DNA of 64,000 nucleotides from RGIG4079 sp045646905 (GTDB lineage Bacteria; Bacteroidota; Bacteroidia; Bacteroidales; Muribaculaceae). The stretch covers positions 186,001 through 250,000 of the forward strand of contig JAZRLP010000024.1 in assembly GCA_045646905.1 (NCBI GenBank), read 5' to 3'. Numbering within the stretch: position 1 is the stretch's first letter; every line of letters starts with the position of its first letter. Below are positions 32,005-41,333 of the stretch, piece after piece. The notes under the pieces were generated by a model. That model made no database searches, was not told where the DNA came from, and saw only the letters and a list, made by a program, of their open reading frames with translations. The position numbers and the translations under genes were made by a program.

Positions 32005-33810
32005 TTAGCAATACATTGCCTCGATTTCTTTGGCGTAGCGAGTGCGAATGACTGGACGGCGAATCTTAAGTGTATTAGTCAATTCGCCAGTTTCCATTGA
32101 GAAGGCCTTTGCAAGGAGGGTGATTTTTTTGACTTTCTCATAGTTGGCAAAACCTTCTTGAAGCACATCGATGCGTTCTTGAATCATTGCTTTGATGTCG
32201 GCATTTTTTACCAAGTCCTCAAGGTCGCGATATTGAATTTTCTTCTCTTCGGCATATTCTTTCAATGCTTCAAATGCAGGAATGATGAGGGCTGTTACAT
32301 ATTTACGGCGTTCACCTATCACTGCCACTTGTTCAATAAACTTGTCTTCGCCAAGACGAGTTTCAATTGCTTGAGGAGCAATATATTTACCATTAGAGGT
32401 CTTTAAGAGGTCTTTTAGACGGTCGGTGATAGCGAGATTTCCATTGGCATCAATAGCACCAGCATCACCTGTGCGGAACCATCCGTCTTCGGTAAATGCT
32501 TCGGCCGTTTCCTTGGGCTTATTGTAGTATTCGCGTAAAATGGTAGGACCTTTTACTTGAATTTCATTGTTTTCGCCTAAACGAATTTGTACGCGAGGCA
32601 TTACAGTACCGGCCGAGTTTAGTTCAAATCCTGGTTGAGGATAGCAGGTTACTGTAGCGCATGTTTCAGAAAGTCCATATCCAATAACGATGTTTATGCC
32701 ACATGAGTGGAGAAACTCGGTGATGTTGACCGAGAGTGGAGCCCCTGCAGTGGGGAAGAGAGCTCCGTTTTCGAGGCCTACGGCTTTCTGAAGCGTTTTT
32801 AGAACTTTCTTTTCAAAGAATTTATATTGTGTTTCGAGCCACCAAGGAGCTTTTTGACCTATGCGAGCATAGTCGAGGTTGCGACGACGACTAACTTTCA
32901 ACGCACGGGTAACCATTGCTTTCTTGATGCCCTTCATTTCGGCAAGTTTCTCATTGATGCCGGTATATACTTTTTCCCAAAAACGGGGTACGCTACACAT
33001 GCAAGTGGGGCGAAATTCTTTGAGCGTTTGTTGCACATTTTTGGTGTCGTAGTTTATGGCAAAACGCATGCCCATATACATGCAGAAGCTCGACCATGCA
33101 TTCTCAAAAATGTGGCTTAATGGGAGGAAACACACCGAGGTGTCTTCGTCGCTCAACATTGTGAGTCGCTCTTTGTGAATCTCCATTACAGCATTAAAGC
33201 AAGAGTGGGGAAGTACGGCGCCTTTAGGCTCTCCGGTAGTTCCCGAAGTATATAAAATTGTAGCAATATCCTCTTCGGTAGCTTCTTTTTGACGGCGAGA
33301 AAGTTCATCGCGACATTCCTCGCTCGCGTTGCGGCCAAGGTTGAGCATCTGTTCAAAAGTGAGAACTTTGCCGTTGTAGTCATCGTGCTCAATGTTGTCA
33401 AATGTAACAATGAGTTCAACACTTGGACACTCGGCAATCACGGCTTGCGCAATTTTAAATTGCTCGGCATTACCGACAAATAGGATGCGTGATTTAGAGT
33501 CGTTGATGATATATTTTACTTGGCTTTTGCTGCTTGTTGAATATATCGATACCGGAACGGCACGATTGGCATAAGCAGCATAATTGGAGATAATGATTTC
33601 GGGACGATTTGACGAGAAGACGGCAATGTTGTCTTGGACATTCAAGTTGAGGGTTTCCATTGCATATGAAATTGCATCAACTTGTTCTTTAAATTGAGTC
33701 CAAGAGGTGATAATCCATTCGCCTTCGGCCGATTCTTTGTGGCGAAAAACCTCGCGGTCGCCATATTTAGCAGTTTGACTGCTAACGATATTGGTGAGAA
33801 TATTTGACAT
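32005..33810 (-). CDS. Long-chain acyl-CoA synthetase (AMP-forming)
   Basis: A 601-residue adenylate-forming enzyme of the FadD/FAA1 type that activates fatty acids with ATP and CoA. ILYTSGTTGEPKGAVLPHS (about 186-204) is the AMP-binding P-loop. GYGLSETCATVT is the A5 motif, DGWFRTGDAGAID the A7 motif, and RLKDLLKTSNGKYIAP the A8/A10 hinge with the catalytic lysine region. Length is normal for the membrane-associated long-chain group. It is transcribed alone: reverse TACCTTTG at plus 33842-33849 is its -7 box and the palindrome at 31944 its terminator. Confidence 0.93.
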   Translation of the reverse strand: MSNILTNIVSSQTAKYGDREVFRHKESAEGEWIITSWTQFKEQVDAISYAMETLNLNVQDNIAVFSSNRPEIIISNYAAYANRAVPVSIYSTSSKSQVKYIINDSKSRILFVGNAEQFKIAQAVIAECPSVELIVTFDNIEHDDYNGKVLTFEQMLNLGRNASEECRDELSRRQKEATEEDIATILYTSGTTGEPKGAVLPHSCFNAVMEIHKERLTMLSDEDTSVCFLPLSHIFENAWSSFCMYMGMRFAINYDTKNVQQTLKEFRPTCMCSVPRFWEKVYTGINEKLAEMKGIKKAMVTRALKVSRRRNLDYARIGQKAPWWLETQYKFFEKKVLKTLQKAVGLENGALFPTAGAPLSVNITEFLHSCGINIVIGYGLSETCATVTCYPQPGFELNSAGTVMPRVQIRLGENNEIQVKGPTILREYYNKPKETAEAFTEDGWFRTGDAGAIDANGNLAITDRLKDLLKTSNGKYIAPQAIETRLGEDKFIEQVAVIGERRKYVTALIIPAFEALKEYAEEKKIQYRDLEDLVKNADIKAMIQERIDVLQEGFANYEKVKKITLLAKAFSMETGELTNTLKIRRPVIRTRYAKEIEAMYC

Positions 33811-33841
33811 AATTTTTATATTGTTATATCAATAACAAGCA

Positions 33842-33849
33842 CAAAGGTA
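33842..33849 (-). promoter_or_regulatory. -7 box for the acyl-CoA synthetase gene
   Basis: Reverse strand TACCTTTG, about 32 bases before the start codon. A separate TAATTTTG near 33973 reads right toward the M20 gene. Confidence 0.55.
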
Positions 33850-34000
33850 GGTATATTTATTCGTATATGCGAATTTTGGGGCGCTTATAGGCGAAATCTT
33901 AACAAAGATTGTGAACTGGCACAAAAACCGAAAAAGTGTGCAATTAAGGTGGTGTTTTGACCAAAAAAGATTAATTTTGCATAATATAAGAACTTTAATT

Positions 34001-35059
34001 ATGGATGAATTATACTATAAATCGGTCGATCTCTTAAAGCAATTGATTGCTACTAAATCATTGTCGCGCGAGGAGGTCGATGCAGCCCAATTGATTGAGG
34101 AGTATTTTAAACTCAACGGCTTTGCTCCACAGCGTCATGGTAATAATGTGTGGGCTATTGCTACGGGATATGATGAGGCGAAACCTACATTGTTGCTTAA
34201 TTCACACATCGACACAGTGAAGCCTGTGGCTGGGTGGGTTAGAGATTCATTTACTCCCATCGAAGAGGACGGTCGATTATATGGTTTAGGTAGTAATGAT
34301 GCTGGAGGTCCGTTGGTGTCGTTGCTCGCTACATTTATATATTTGAGTAGCCGTCCACAATCATATAATATAGTGATGCTTGCTTCGTGTGAAGAGGAGG
34401 TGAGTGGAAAAAACGGCATTGAATCGGTAATACCACTATTACCGCCAATATCGGTTGCAATAGTGGGAGAACCCACCGAAATGCAACCTGCCGTAGCCGA
34501 AAAAGGGCTGATGGTCTTGGATGGTGTGGTGCGAGGAGTATCGGGGCATGCTGCACGCAATGAGGGTGTTAATGCAATCTATGAAACACTTGGTGTAATA
34601 GAAACTTTGCGAAACCTCAAGTTTGATAATGAATCTCCTACATTGGGCCCTGTAAAGATTTCGGTAACACAAATCAATGCTGGCACACAACACAATGTGG
34701 TGCCCGATGTGTGTAATATCGTGGTTGATGTGCGTTCAACCGATGCTTATTCCAATGTAGAAACTCTCGACTTGATACGCAAGGCTGTGCCTCAATGTGA
34801 ACTGACACCTCGTTCTACTCGACTTAATCCGTCGCATATTTCAGTGGCACATCCTATAGTGAAACGATTGGAGCTGTTAGGCGCAAAACCATTCGGTTCA
34901 CCCACATTGAGTGACCAAGCGTTGATGCCTTGGCAGTCGTTGAAACTTGGGCCAGGAAGTTCTTCGCGTTCACACACCGCCGATGAATATATATGCCTCG
35001 ATGAGATTAGAGACGCAATAGAGATTTATGTAAAATTGCTTGATGGCTTGGATATTTAA
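34001..35059 (+). CDS. argE: M20-family deacylase, ArgE type
   Basis: A 352-residue dinuclear zinc hydrolase of the M20/ArgE/DapE group. NSHIDTVKP (metal H and D), GSNDAGGP (bridging D) and CEEEVSGKNGIE (catalytic E followed by metal E) are all present, as is the dimerisation-domain motif GVSGHAARNEGVNAIYE. The ATG at 34001 is preferred over upstream in-frame codons because it follows the TAATTTTG promoter and matches the family length. Beside argB (two genes on), removal of the acyl group from acylornithine is the likely job. Some Bacteroides use succinylated intermediates, so N-succinylornithine is a possible substrate. DapE-like activity cannot be excluded. Confidence 0.8.
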   Translation: MDELYYKSVDLLKQLIATKSLSREEVDAAQLIEEYFKLNGFAPQRHGNNVWAIATGYDEAKPTLLLNSHIDTVKPVAGWVRDSFTPIEEDGRLYGLGSNDAGGPLVSLLATFIYLSSRPQSYNIVMLASCEEEVSGKNGIESVIPLLPPISVAIVGEPTEMQPAVAEKGLMVLDGVVRGVSGHAARNEGVNAIYETLGVIETLRNLKFDNESPTLGPVKISVTQINAGTQHNVVPDVCNIVVDVRSTDAYSNVETLDLIRKAVPQCELTPRSTRLNPSHISVAHPIVKRLELLGAKPFGSPTLSDQALMPWQSLKLGPGSSSRSHTADEYICLDEIRDAIEIYVKLLDGLDI

Positions 35060-35087
35060 ACATGCCTAAATTAAAGACATAATATTG

Positions 35088-35123
35088 TCCCCGATGTAAG
35101 TTTTATACAATCGGGGATTTTTT
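35088..35123 (+). terminator. Rho-independent terminator
   Basis: TCCCCGAT (35088-35095) pairs with ATCGGGGA (35110-35117), followed by a run of T. It ends the M20 gene transcript. Confidence 0.85.
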
Positions 35124-35124
35124 G

Positions 35125-35132
35125 TAACTTTG
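35125..35132 (+). promoter_or_regulatory. -7 box for prfB
   Basis: TAACTTTG directly abuts the T-run of the preceding terminator and lies 45 bases before the prfB ATG. Confidence 0.6.
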
Positions 35133-35177
35133 CACTGAAAAATAAATTATTAACACATAATTCCAAAGTAAACACAA

Positions 35178-36303
35178 ATGATTACACAGGAACAGCTAAA
35201 AGAGACCGTTGAACGCAAGCTCGCGTTAAGGAGGTATCTTTGACATCGATAGCAAGTTAATTCAAGTAGAAGAAGAGGAATTGCGCACCCATGTGCCCGA
35301 TTTTTGGGAGCACCCAAAGGAAGCGCAAATCCAGATGAAAAAAATCAAAGACCTTCAACAATGGATTGAAGGGTATAAAGAGGTAGAAAAAGTTGTTGAC
35401 GAACTTTCGTTGTCGTGGGATTTCTATAAAGAGGAGCTCGTGACCGAAGAAGAAGTTGACCAATTATATGCCGATGCTATAGCCAAACTTGAAGCTCTCG
35501 AATTGCGCAATATGTTGCGTCGCGAAGAAGACAAACTTGGAGTAGTGTTGAAAATCAACTCTGGAGCAGGTGGTACCGAAAGCCAAGACTGGGCGTCGAT
35601 GTTGATGCGTATGTATCTTCGTTGGTGTGAAAAGAGTGGATACAAAACATCTATAGCCAACCTCCTCGAAGGCGATGAAGCGGGTATTAAATCTTGTACG
35701 ATTAATGTAGAGGGTGATTTTGCCTACGGATATCTTAAGAGTGAAAATGGCGTGCATCGATTGGTGCGCGTATCGCCTTACAACGCACAAGGTAAGCGTA
35801 TGACATCGTTTGCATCGGTGTTTGTGACTCCGCTTGTCGATGATACTATCGAAGTGAAGGTTGAAACAGCATTGTTGTCGTGGGACACTTTCCGAAGTGG
35901 TGGTGCCGGCGGACAGAATGTGAACAAAGTGGAATCGGGAGTGCGTCTTCGTTATCAATTCACTGACCCTTATACCGGCGAGAAAGAAGAAATTCTTATT
36001 GAAAATACCGAAACTCGCGACCAACCCAAGAATAAGGAAAATGCATTGCGCCAATTGAAGTCAATCCTTTATGACAAAGAATTGCAACACCGCCTTCAAG
36101 AGCAAGCCAAGGTTGAGGCTGGCAAAATGAAGATTGAGTGGGGCTCTCAAATAAGAAGTTATGTATTTGACGACCGTCGCGTAAAAGACCATCGCACAAA
36201 CTATCAAACATCGGATGTGAACGGCGTGATGGATGGCGACCTCGACGATTTCATTAAAGCATATCTTATGGAATTTGCGGCTACCGAAGCCGAAAATGCT
36301 TAA
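35178..36303 (+). CDS. prfB: Peptide chain release factor 2, with +1 programmed frameshift
   Basis: RF2 ends translation at UGA and UAA. A 21-codon zero frame from ATG 35178 runs MITQEQLKETVERKLALRRY-L to a TGA at 35241-35243. A +1 shift at CTT-T then continues DIDSKLIQVEEEELRTHVPD to 36303, giving 374 residues. The slip site has the full classic layout: AGGAGG (35229-35234), TAT, CTT, TGA, C. The GGQ catalytic loop is at about 244-246 (SGGAGGQNVNKVESGVRL). The codon-reading tripeptide SPF appears as SPY (about 199-201), as I recall for this phylum. The frameshift autoregulates RF2: low RF2 leaves UGA unread and favours the slip. argB follows by 12 bases. Confidence 0.95.
35229..35244 (+). 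promoter_or_regulatory. Programmed +1 frameshift signal in prfB
   Basis: AGGAGG-TAT-CTT-TGA-C. The internal Shine-Dalgarno sequence three bases before the slippery CTT, the in-frame UGA and the following C are the elements known to drive RF2 frameshifting. Confidence 0.95.
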
Positions 36304-36315
36304 TATATTAGGACA

Positions 36316-37089
36316 ATGAAAGATAGATTGACTATAATAAAAGTGGGTGGCAAAATTGTAGAAGAGCCTGTAACTCTTGCCACTTTGCTACACGATTTTT
36401 CAAAGATAGAGGGCTATAAAATGCTCGTGCATGGTGGTGGGCGTTCGGCTACGCGTGTGGCGGCTCAACTTGGCATCGAGACCAAGATGGTTGATGGTCG
36501 TCGCATCACCGATAGCGAGATGCTCAATGTGGTTACTATGGTATATGGTGGCTTGGTTAACAAGAATATTGTAGCAGGCTTGCAAAGTCATGGAGTGAAT
36601 GCGATGGGAATGACCGGAGCCGATATGAATATTATATTGAGCGACCGTCGCCCAGTGAAAACTGTAGATTATGGTTGGGTAGGCGATGTGAAGAAGGTTG
36701 ACGGTGAGGCGTTGGCCAATCTTTTGAAATCGGGAGTTGTTCCTGTTATTGCGCCACTCACACACGATGGAAAAGGTAATATGCTCAATACTAATGCCGA
36801 CACGATGGCAGGCGAATGTGCCAAAGGTTTATCGGCACTTTTTGATGTGCATCTTGTGTTTTGCTTTGAGAAGGCCGGGGTGCTTCGCGATGAAAATGAC
36901 GATGACTCGGTGGTGCCTCAAATAAATCGTGCCACATATGCCGAACTCCTTGAACAAGGCATTGTTAATGGAGGTATGATACCCAAACTCGACAACGCTT
37001 TTGCTGCAATTGACGCAGGAGTGAGCGAGGTTATTATCACAAAAGCATCGGCTCTTAACGATTTGAGCCAAGGAAGTCATCTTGTTTAA
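36316..37089 (+). CDS. argB: Acetylglutamate kinase
   Basis: A 257-residue amino-acid-kinase-family enzyme that phosphorylates N-acylglutamate, the second step of arginine synthesis. IIKVGGKIVEE (about 7-17) and MLVHGGGRSATRVAAQLG bind ATP and substrate. VDGRRITDSEMLNVVTMVYGG, quoted to its first part (VDGRRITDSEML), and GMTGADMNIILSDRR are characteristic. NADTMAGECAKGL and GGMIPKLDNAFAAI close the site. No N-terminal arginine-sensing extension is present. It follows prfB by 12 bases and precedes the thioredoxin-fold gene by 11, so the three form one operon. In some Bacteroides the natural substrate may be N-succinylglutamate. Confidence 0.93.
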   Translation: MKDRLTIIKVGGKIVEEPVTLATLLHDFSKIEGYKMLVHGGGRSATRVAAQLGIETKMVDGRRITDSEMLNVVTMVYGGLVNKNIVAGLQSHGVNAMGMTGADMNIILSDRRPVKTVDYGWVGDVKKVDGEALANLLKSGVVPVIAPLTHDGKGNMLNTNADTMAGECAKGLSALFDVHLVFCFEKAGVLRDENDDDSVVPQINRATYAELLEQGIVNGGMIPKLDNAFAAIDAGVSEVIITKASALNDLSQGSHLV

Positions 37090-37100
37090 TATATAATGGT

Positions 37101-38195
37101 ATGAAAAAATATTTATTAATAGCAATAAGTGCAGTTGTTGCAACTATGTTGTGGAACTGTGGAGGAAATAATACATGGACAATTAAAGGAACCATTGAAG
37201 GTGCCGATTCAACAACATTATCGCTTGAGGCACCAGGTGTTAATGGATGGTATGTTGTCGATTCGGTTGTGCTTGACGCTGATGGAGATTTTGAGTTTAC
37301 ACAATCGGCAGTTGGTTTTCCCGAAATATTCCGTTTGAATGCCAATAATAGAAAAGTATATTTCCCTGTAGATAGCATTGAAACAGTAAAATTTAATGGC
37401 TATGCATCGGCTATTGACTCGGCGTTTACTCTTGCAGGTAGTTCATCGGCCGAAATGATGATGTTGATAGAGCAAAAGGTGGCAGCCGTAATGGCCAAAG
37501 GTGGCGAAAATGCTCTTGCAACCGATTCGCTTCTTAAACGCGAATTGTCGCAAATGATTCTTGGAGACAATGTGGGACTTATCTCTTATTATATCATTAA
37601 TAAGCGAGTAGGTAATACCTCTATTTTTGATGTAAATAACAAGAAAGACTTGCGTATTATTGGTGCAGTAGCTAATAAGTTCTCTCAACAACGCCCCAAT
37701 GACCCTCGTACTGCTTCATTGAAACAATTGTTCCTCGAAAATCGACGAGTGTCAACAGTGGGCGAAGGTGATACTATTCAAGTGGCACAAACTGCTTTGT
37801 TTGATATTAAATTATATGATAACAAAGGCACAATGCACAGTTTGAAAGATGTAGCGGCGAAAGGTAAAGTTACGATATTGAACTTTACAATCTATGCGAG
37901 CGATCAATCGCCTGCATTTAATGTGCTATTGAATAAGATTTACGAAGCAAACAAGGCTGCTGGCTTGGAAATTTATCAAGTGTCGGTTGATGATAGCGAA
38001 TCGTTATGGAAAGAGTCGGCCGAAAACTTGCCTTGGATTACCGTGTATAATTCAAAAACCGATGGGGCTAAAAATCTCTTGAACTACAATGTGACAATGC
38101 TCCCCACCTCATTTATTATTAATGGTAAAGGCGAATTGGTTGAACGCGTTGATGATGCGCGAGAACTCGAAAAAGCAGTAAAGAAATATCTATAG
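37101..38195 (+). CDS. DUF4369/thioredoxin-fold lipoprotein lacking redox cysteines
   Basis: A 364-residue exported protein. MKKYLLIAISAVVATMLWNC gives a lipobox with C20. Residues about 25-120 (WTIKGTIEGADSTTLSLEAP) match the DUF4369 domain, often joined to TlpA-like thioredoxins in Bacteroidetes. Residues about 225-364 form the thioredoxin fold, ending with the cis-proline segment TMLPTSFIINGKGELV. The active site normally reads WCxxC, but here the loop is NFTIYASDQSPAFN with no cysteine. It is therefore unlikely to be a disulfide enzyme and may act as a binding or chaperone module. Last gene of the prfB-argB operon. Confidence 0.8.
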   Translation: MKKYLLIAISAVVATMLWNCGGNNTWTIKGTIEGADSTTLSLEAPGVNGWYVVDSVVLDADGDFEFTQSAVGFPEIFRLNANNRKVYFPVDSIETVKFNGYASAIDSAFTLAGSSSAEMMMLIEQKVAAVMAKGGENALATDSLLKRELSQMILGDNVGLISYYIINKRVGNTSIFDVNNKKDLRIIGAVANKFSQQRPNDPRTASLKQLFLENRRVSTVGEGDTIQVAQTALFDIKLYDNKGTMHSLKDVAAKGKVTILNFTIYASDQSPAFNVLLNKIYEANKAAGLEIYQVSVDDSESLWKESAENLPWITVYNSKTDGAKNLLNYNVTMLPTSFIINGKGELVERVDDARELEKAVKKYL

Positions 38196-38213
38196 TATTA
38201 CGATACAATAATA

Positions 38214-38999
38214 CTAAAAATTCTTTTTCCCGTAGATGTACCCTTTAAATAGGTTGTGCACTGCGGGAAAAATTTTTGCTTTCCCTTGCCGAGATAATCT
38301 CCATGCGATAATGGGTAGGCGTAACAATCCCATTACTCCATATTTTACTGCAACAACAACTCCGTTGGCTTGTAGTACACCTGGGGAGGGGTTGCGTGAT
38401 CCTGTCGTTAACTCGGGGTGATGGGTGATAGTGATAGGGAAGAAGCGACAAGTTAAACCTTTTTTTAGCGCTTGATGAAGAAAAATTGCCTCTTCACCGG
38501 CTGGCATTGAAGTTCCTACACCTAATCGTGGGTCAAATCGTAGTGTGGAGTCAATGCTGCTGCGACGAAATGCAATTTCGACCGATGATACATAATATCC
38601 CTTTGGCTCTTTTTTTAAGTTAAATTCATAATCGGGATATTGCTTGTTGTCACCACCGCTATATTTGAAAAGCGCGATGTCGATATTGGCGTTGTTCTCA
38701 AATGTATCGATAATGGCCTTGAGTTGATTGCATGTATATGTTAAATCATCGTCGGCAATGAGGCATATATCGCCCGATGCTTTTTCGATAGCATGGTTGC
38801 GATTATTGCTTAACCCTTTTTTTCGCGATGTTACAATCTTCACATCTTTGCGATGCAACTCGTTAGGGATAAGAAGGTCGAAATTCTCGGTTTGCCACGA
38901 AACAAGATATTTCACTCCATCAACCTCGGGCAAATTCATCTTTGCCACTCGATTTATTCCATCATTGCCATATGTGCATATCAATACTTCAAGTATCAT
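38214..38999 (-). CDS. Family 2 glycosyltransferase
   Basis: A 261-residue GT-A-fold transferase. ISLIADDDLTYTCNQL-like sequence (CLIADDDLTY near 79-88) holds the metal-binding DDD motif, and SNNRNHAIEKASGD (about 63-76) the preceding conserved helix. The N-terminal strand MILEVLICTYGNDGINRVAK is a shorter variant of the usual GT2 start. The C-terminal 50 residues are basic and hydrophobic, suggesting peripheral membrane attachment. Third and last gene of a leftward set of three glycosyltransferases (8 and 5 base gaps), probably for a surface polysaccharide. Sugar unknown. Confidence 0.85.
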   Translation of the reverse strand: MILEVLICTYGNDGINRVAKMNLPEVDGVKYLVSWQTENFDLLIPNELHRKDVKIVTSRKKGLSNNRNHAIEKASGDICLIADDDLTYTCNQLKAIIDTFENNANIDIALFKYSGGDNKQYPDYEFNLKKEPKGYYVSSVEIAFRRSSIDSTLRFDPRLGVGTSMPAGEEAIFLHQALKKGLTCRFFPITITHHPELTTGSRNPSPGVLQANGVVVAVKYGVMGLLRLPIIAWRLSRQGKAKIFPAVHNLFKGYIYGKKNF

Positions 39000-39006
39000 C
39001 GTGTTA

Positions 39007-40113
39007 TTATTTTATTTTTGTTTCCCAAAAATCAATAAATCGTTGAGCCACAACTTTGCTGTCGTTGTGCTTTTCTACAAACATTCGCCCTTCGCGACTG
39101 CGCTGTGCTATCAGTTGTGGATTTAATACCACATCCTCAAGAGTATTAAATAGAATATCTTCGTCGGGCGTGGCGTTTATTATGGGGCGTAATTCATATT
39201 CCCCAATGAAATCGTAAAATTCCTTTTCACCCCCCGATAGCGTATTTAGTCCCATAGCCATAGCAAGGAGTGAGTTAGTTGCAGGAGTGTAGGAGTAAAG
39301 TTGGTCGAGCACCACATGAGATTTGCGCATGCGAGCGAGGTACTCCTCATAAGGAAGGTCTTCAACGATTTCGAGTCGGCATCGAGAGGGGTGCTTTTGA
39401 GCCACTGCTCTTGCTACCCGTTCAATTATATCGGTGCCTTTTTCGGCTTGGCGATAACTGTGTCGTCCCAAGAAAAGAGTTACAATCTCGGGAGTGTTCT
39501 CAATATAATGTGGTGTGATGGAACGAGTGTTGATGGGTATTCCACCATATGCAATCTTGTCGGAAGGTAAAACGCGTTGCACCGACAATTCATATTCATA
39601 AAGAGCGGTTATTGCTCCGTCGATGTTGTCATATATATATTTGCAATGGTCGCTTAAAACTGGTTGTAACCAATCGGCTTTTTTGTTAATAATAGGCCCT
39701 GGTTTGCCATAGATTTGCCATTCGCTATACTTTAAAGGGCTGTTGTGCATGCAACACATTTCCACAAAATAACTATCGGTACCTAATGCACTTAAAAAGA
39801 CCTTGCCATTACTTTGTTTTATGCGATTAAATATCTCTTGAATGCGATTGGGGCGTAGGTCTAAAAAGGTGGGATTGCTAATTTGTACAATATCATAGCC
39901 TTTAAAACTATTGCGTAGTAATGTGTTTAGTTTTAGCCATAACAAAGCACCACCCATTTTGCCTTTAGAGGGTCGCGAAATGTCAATGTCGCGATTAGTG
40001 TTCATCCAGTATGAGCCATGCGATGCTACTGTGACTTCATGGCCCATTTCCACCATAGACTCGGCCAAGGTGCGATGATAATTGCTTGCGTCACCTAGAA
40101 ATAATATCTTCAT
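39007..40113 (-). CDS. GT-B-type glycosyltransferase
   Basis: A 368-residue protein that begins MKILFLGDASNYHRTLAESM, a Rossmann start with a histidine turn as in family 4 glycosyltransferases. The C-terminal half has VTLFLGRHSYRQAEKGTDII, a typical acceptor-to-donor domain transition, and LLAMAMGLNTLSGGEKEFYD, corresponding to the donor-binding region with a divergent E-x7-E. Overall two-domain length fits GT-B enzymes. It is translated between two GT2 genes with gaps of 5 and 8 bases. Assigned to surface glycan synthesis by context; donor and acceptor unknown. Confidence 0.75.
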   Translation of the reverse strand: MKILFLGDASNYHRTLAESMVEMGHEVTVASHGSYWMNTNRDIDISRPSKGKMGGALLWLKLNTLLRNSFKGYDIVQISNPTFLDLRPNRIQEIFNRIKQSNGKVFLSALGTDSYFVEMCCMHNSPLKYSEWQIYGKPGPIINKKADWLQPVLSDHCKYIYDNIDGAITALYEYELSVQRVLPSDKIAYGGIPINTRSITPHYIENTPEIVTLFLGRHSYRQAEKGTDIIERVARAVAQKHPSRCRLEIVEDLPYEEYLARMRKSHVVLDQLYSYTPATNSLLAMAMGLNTLSGGEKEFYDFIGEYELRPIINATPDEDILFNTLEDVVLNPQLIAQRSREGRMFVEKHNDSKVVAQRFIDFWETKIK

Positions 40114-40117
40114 GGCA

Positions 40118-41062
40118 TTATTTTGAAAGGCAAAGTAATGGGCGAGCCAATAGAGCTATGCCTCGGCCACCTTTGCGTATGATGTTATAAAATAGTCTCA
40201 TTATTAATTTGCGATACCACCCGCTACGCGACAACACTTCGCCAAGCAATCGATGGGCTTCGTCGGTGGCACCCTCGCGATGGTAAAAACCAGCAAGAAT
40301 TGCACGGCGTACATCGATATATTTTCTCATAGAGTGGTATTTGCTGTTCCCAAGAATGAGGTCAACCGCATCAAGAGCCTTTTCCCATTCGAGAGGGCGA
40401 GAAAAAAAGTTGGTGCCAGTGATTGATTCTTTCTGAAGTATCACTGTTACTGTCGGCTCCCCAGTTAATCTCTCTATTTTAGGGTTGGTGATAAGCAATC
40501 TCACCCCCAATTCATAGTCATTCCATGCTGGAAGTGATTCGTTCCATTGGCCCACCTCTCTAAACAAACTGGTGCGAGCCGCAAATCGTTGTGTCGCAAA
40601 TGTCGCATGAAAGATGTGGTTGTATAGAATTTGTTTATCACAAAAACGATAGTGAGAGAGGTTTCCTTCAAGTGTCTTGACTTTGACATCCCATCCAACA
40701 ACATCAAGTAAAGTATTCTGCTTGAATGCTTCTACGGCGCGTTTGGCATGAGTGGGGTGCATGATGTCGTCAGAGTCAAAAAACATTGTGTAGGGAGTGA
40801 CAACCTCCTTAAGTCCTCTATTGCGAGCTGCAGTAGCACCTGGCTTGGTTTCGCTCAATACCATCACACGAAAATCATTGGTTTCAACCTGCTTTTTCCA
40901 TTCGTTAAGCACTTCGAGGGTATTGTCGGTAGAGTTGTTGTCAACCAATATCACATCAAGTGGACGCAACGATTGATTTGCAACCGAGTCAAGGGTAGCT
41001 TTTACTACCTCGGCGCGATTGTAAACAGGTATGATAATCGTTATTAGAGCCGTCGTTGCCAT
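40118..41062 (-). CDS. Family 2 glycosyltransferase
   Basis: A 314-residue GT-A enzyme with the full GT2 pattern: ITIIIPVYNRAEVVKATLDS (8-27), DVILVDNNSTDNTLEVL, then AARNRGLKEVVTPYTMFFDS and DDIMHPTHAKRA, whose DSDD binds metal and nucleotide sugar. The C-terminus after about 230 is helical and basic and ends ALLARPLLCLSK. It heads the three-gene glycosyltransferase set. Reverse TATTTTTG at plus 41077-41084 is the likely -7 box. Donor sugar not predictable. Confidence 0.88.
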   Translation of the reverse strand: MATTALITIIIPVYNRAEVVKATLDSVANQSLRPLDVILVDNNSTDNTLEVLNEWKKQVETNDFRVMVLSETKPGATAARNRGLKEVVTPYTMFFDSDDIMHPTHAKRAVEAFKQNTLLDVVGWDVKVKTLEGNLSHYRFCDKQILYNHIFHATFATQRFAARTSLFREVGQWNESLPAWNDYELGVRLLITNPKIERLTGEPTVTVILQKESITGTNFFSRPLEWEKALDAVDLILGNSKYHSMRKYIDVRRAILAGFYHREGATDEAHRLLGEVLSRSGWYRKLIMRLFYNIIRKGGRGIALLARPLLCLSK

Positions 41063-41288
41063 ATTAAATATAAACGCAAAAATAGTTAATTATATTATAT
41101 AACGAAAAGATGAAAATAGAAAACGAAAAGGAGTAGCGAGGTGATGATGTGGCGTGTGGAGCTTAATGTATTTATGTCGTATCAAATGGTTTAATTATAT
41201 TCCTATTTGTAATTTGCGAGTATTTAGCAACTGAAAGGGTGTGAATTTTTGATTTTGCTACGAAAAATTGTTATATTTGTGGTGCGAA

Positions 41289-41304
41289 AAACTGCACTGT
41301 TGCA
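41289..41304 (+). promoter_or_regulatory. Leader hairpin before parE
   Basis: ACTGCA-CTGT-TGCAGT forms a perfect 6-bp hairpin just downstream of a TATATTTG promoter box at about 41272-41279. It lies in the leader of about 45 nt before the parE ATG. It may stabilise the mRNA 5' end. The upstream gap 41063-41271 shows no gene. Confidence 0.4.
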
Positions 41305-41333
41305 GTGTGAACCTACCTATAAGTGAAATTTTT

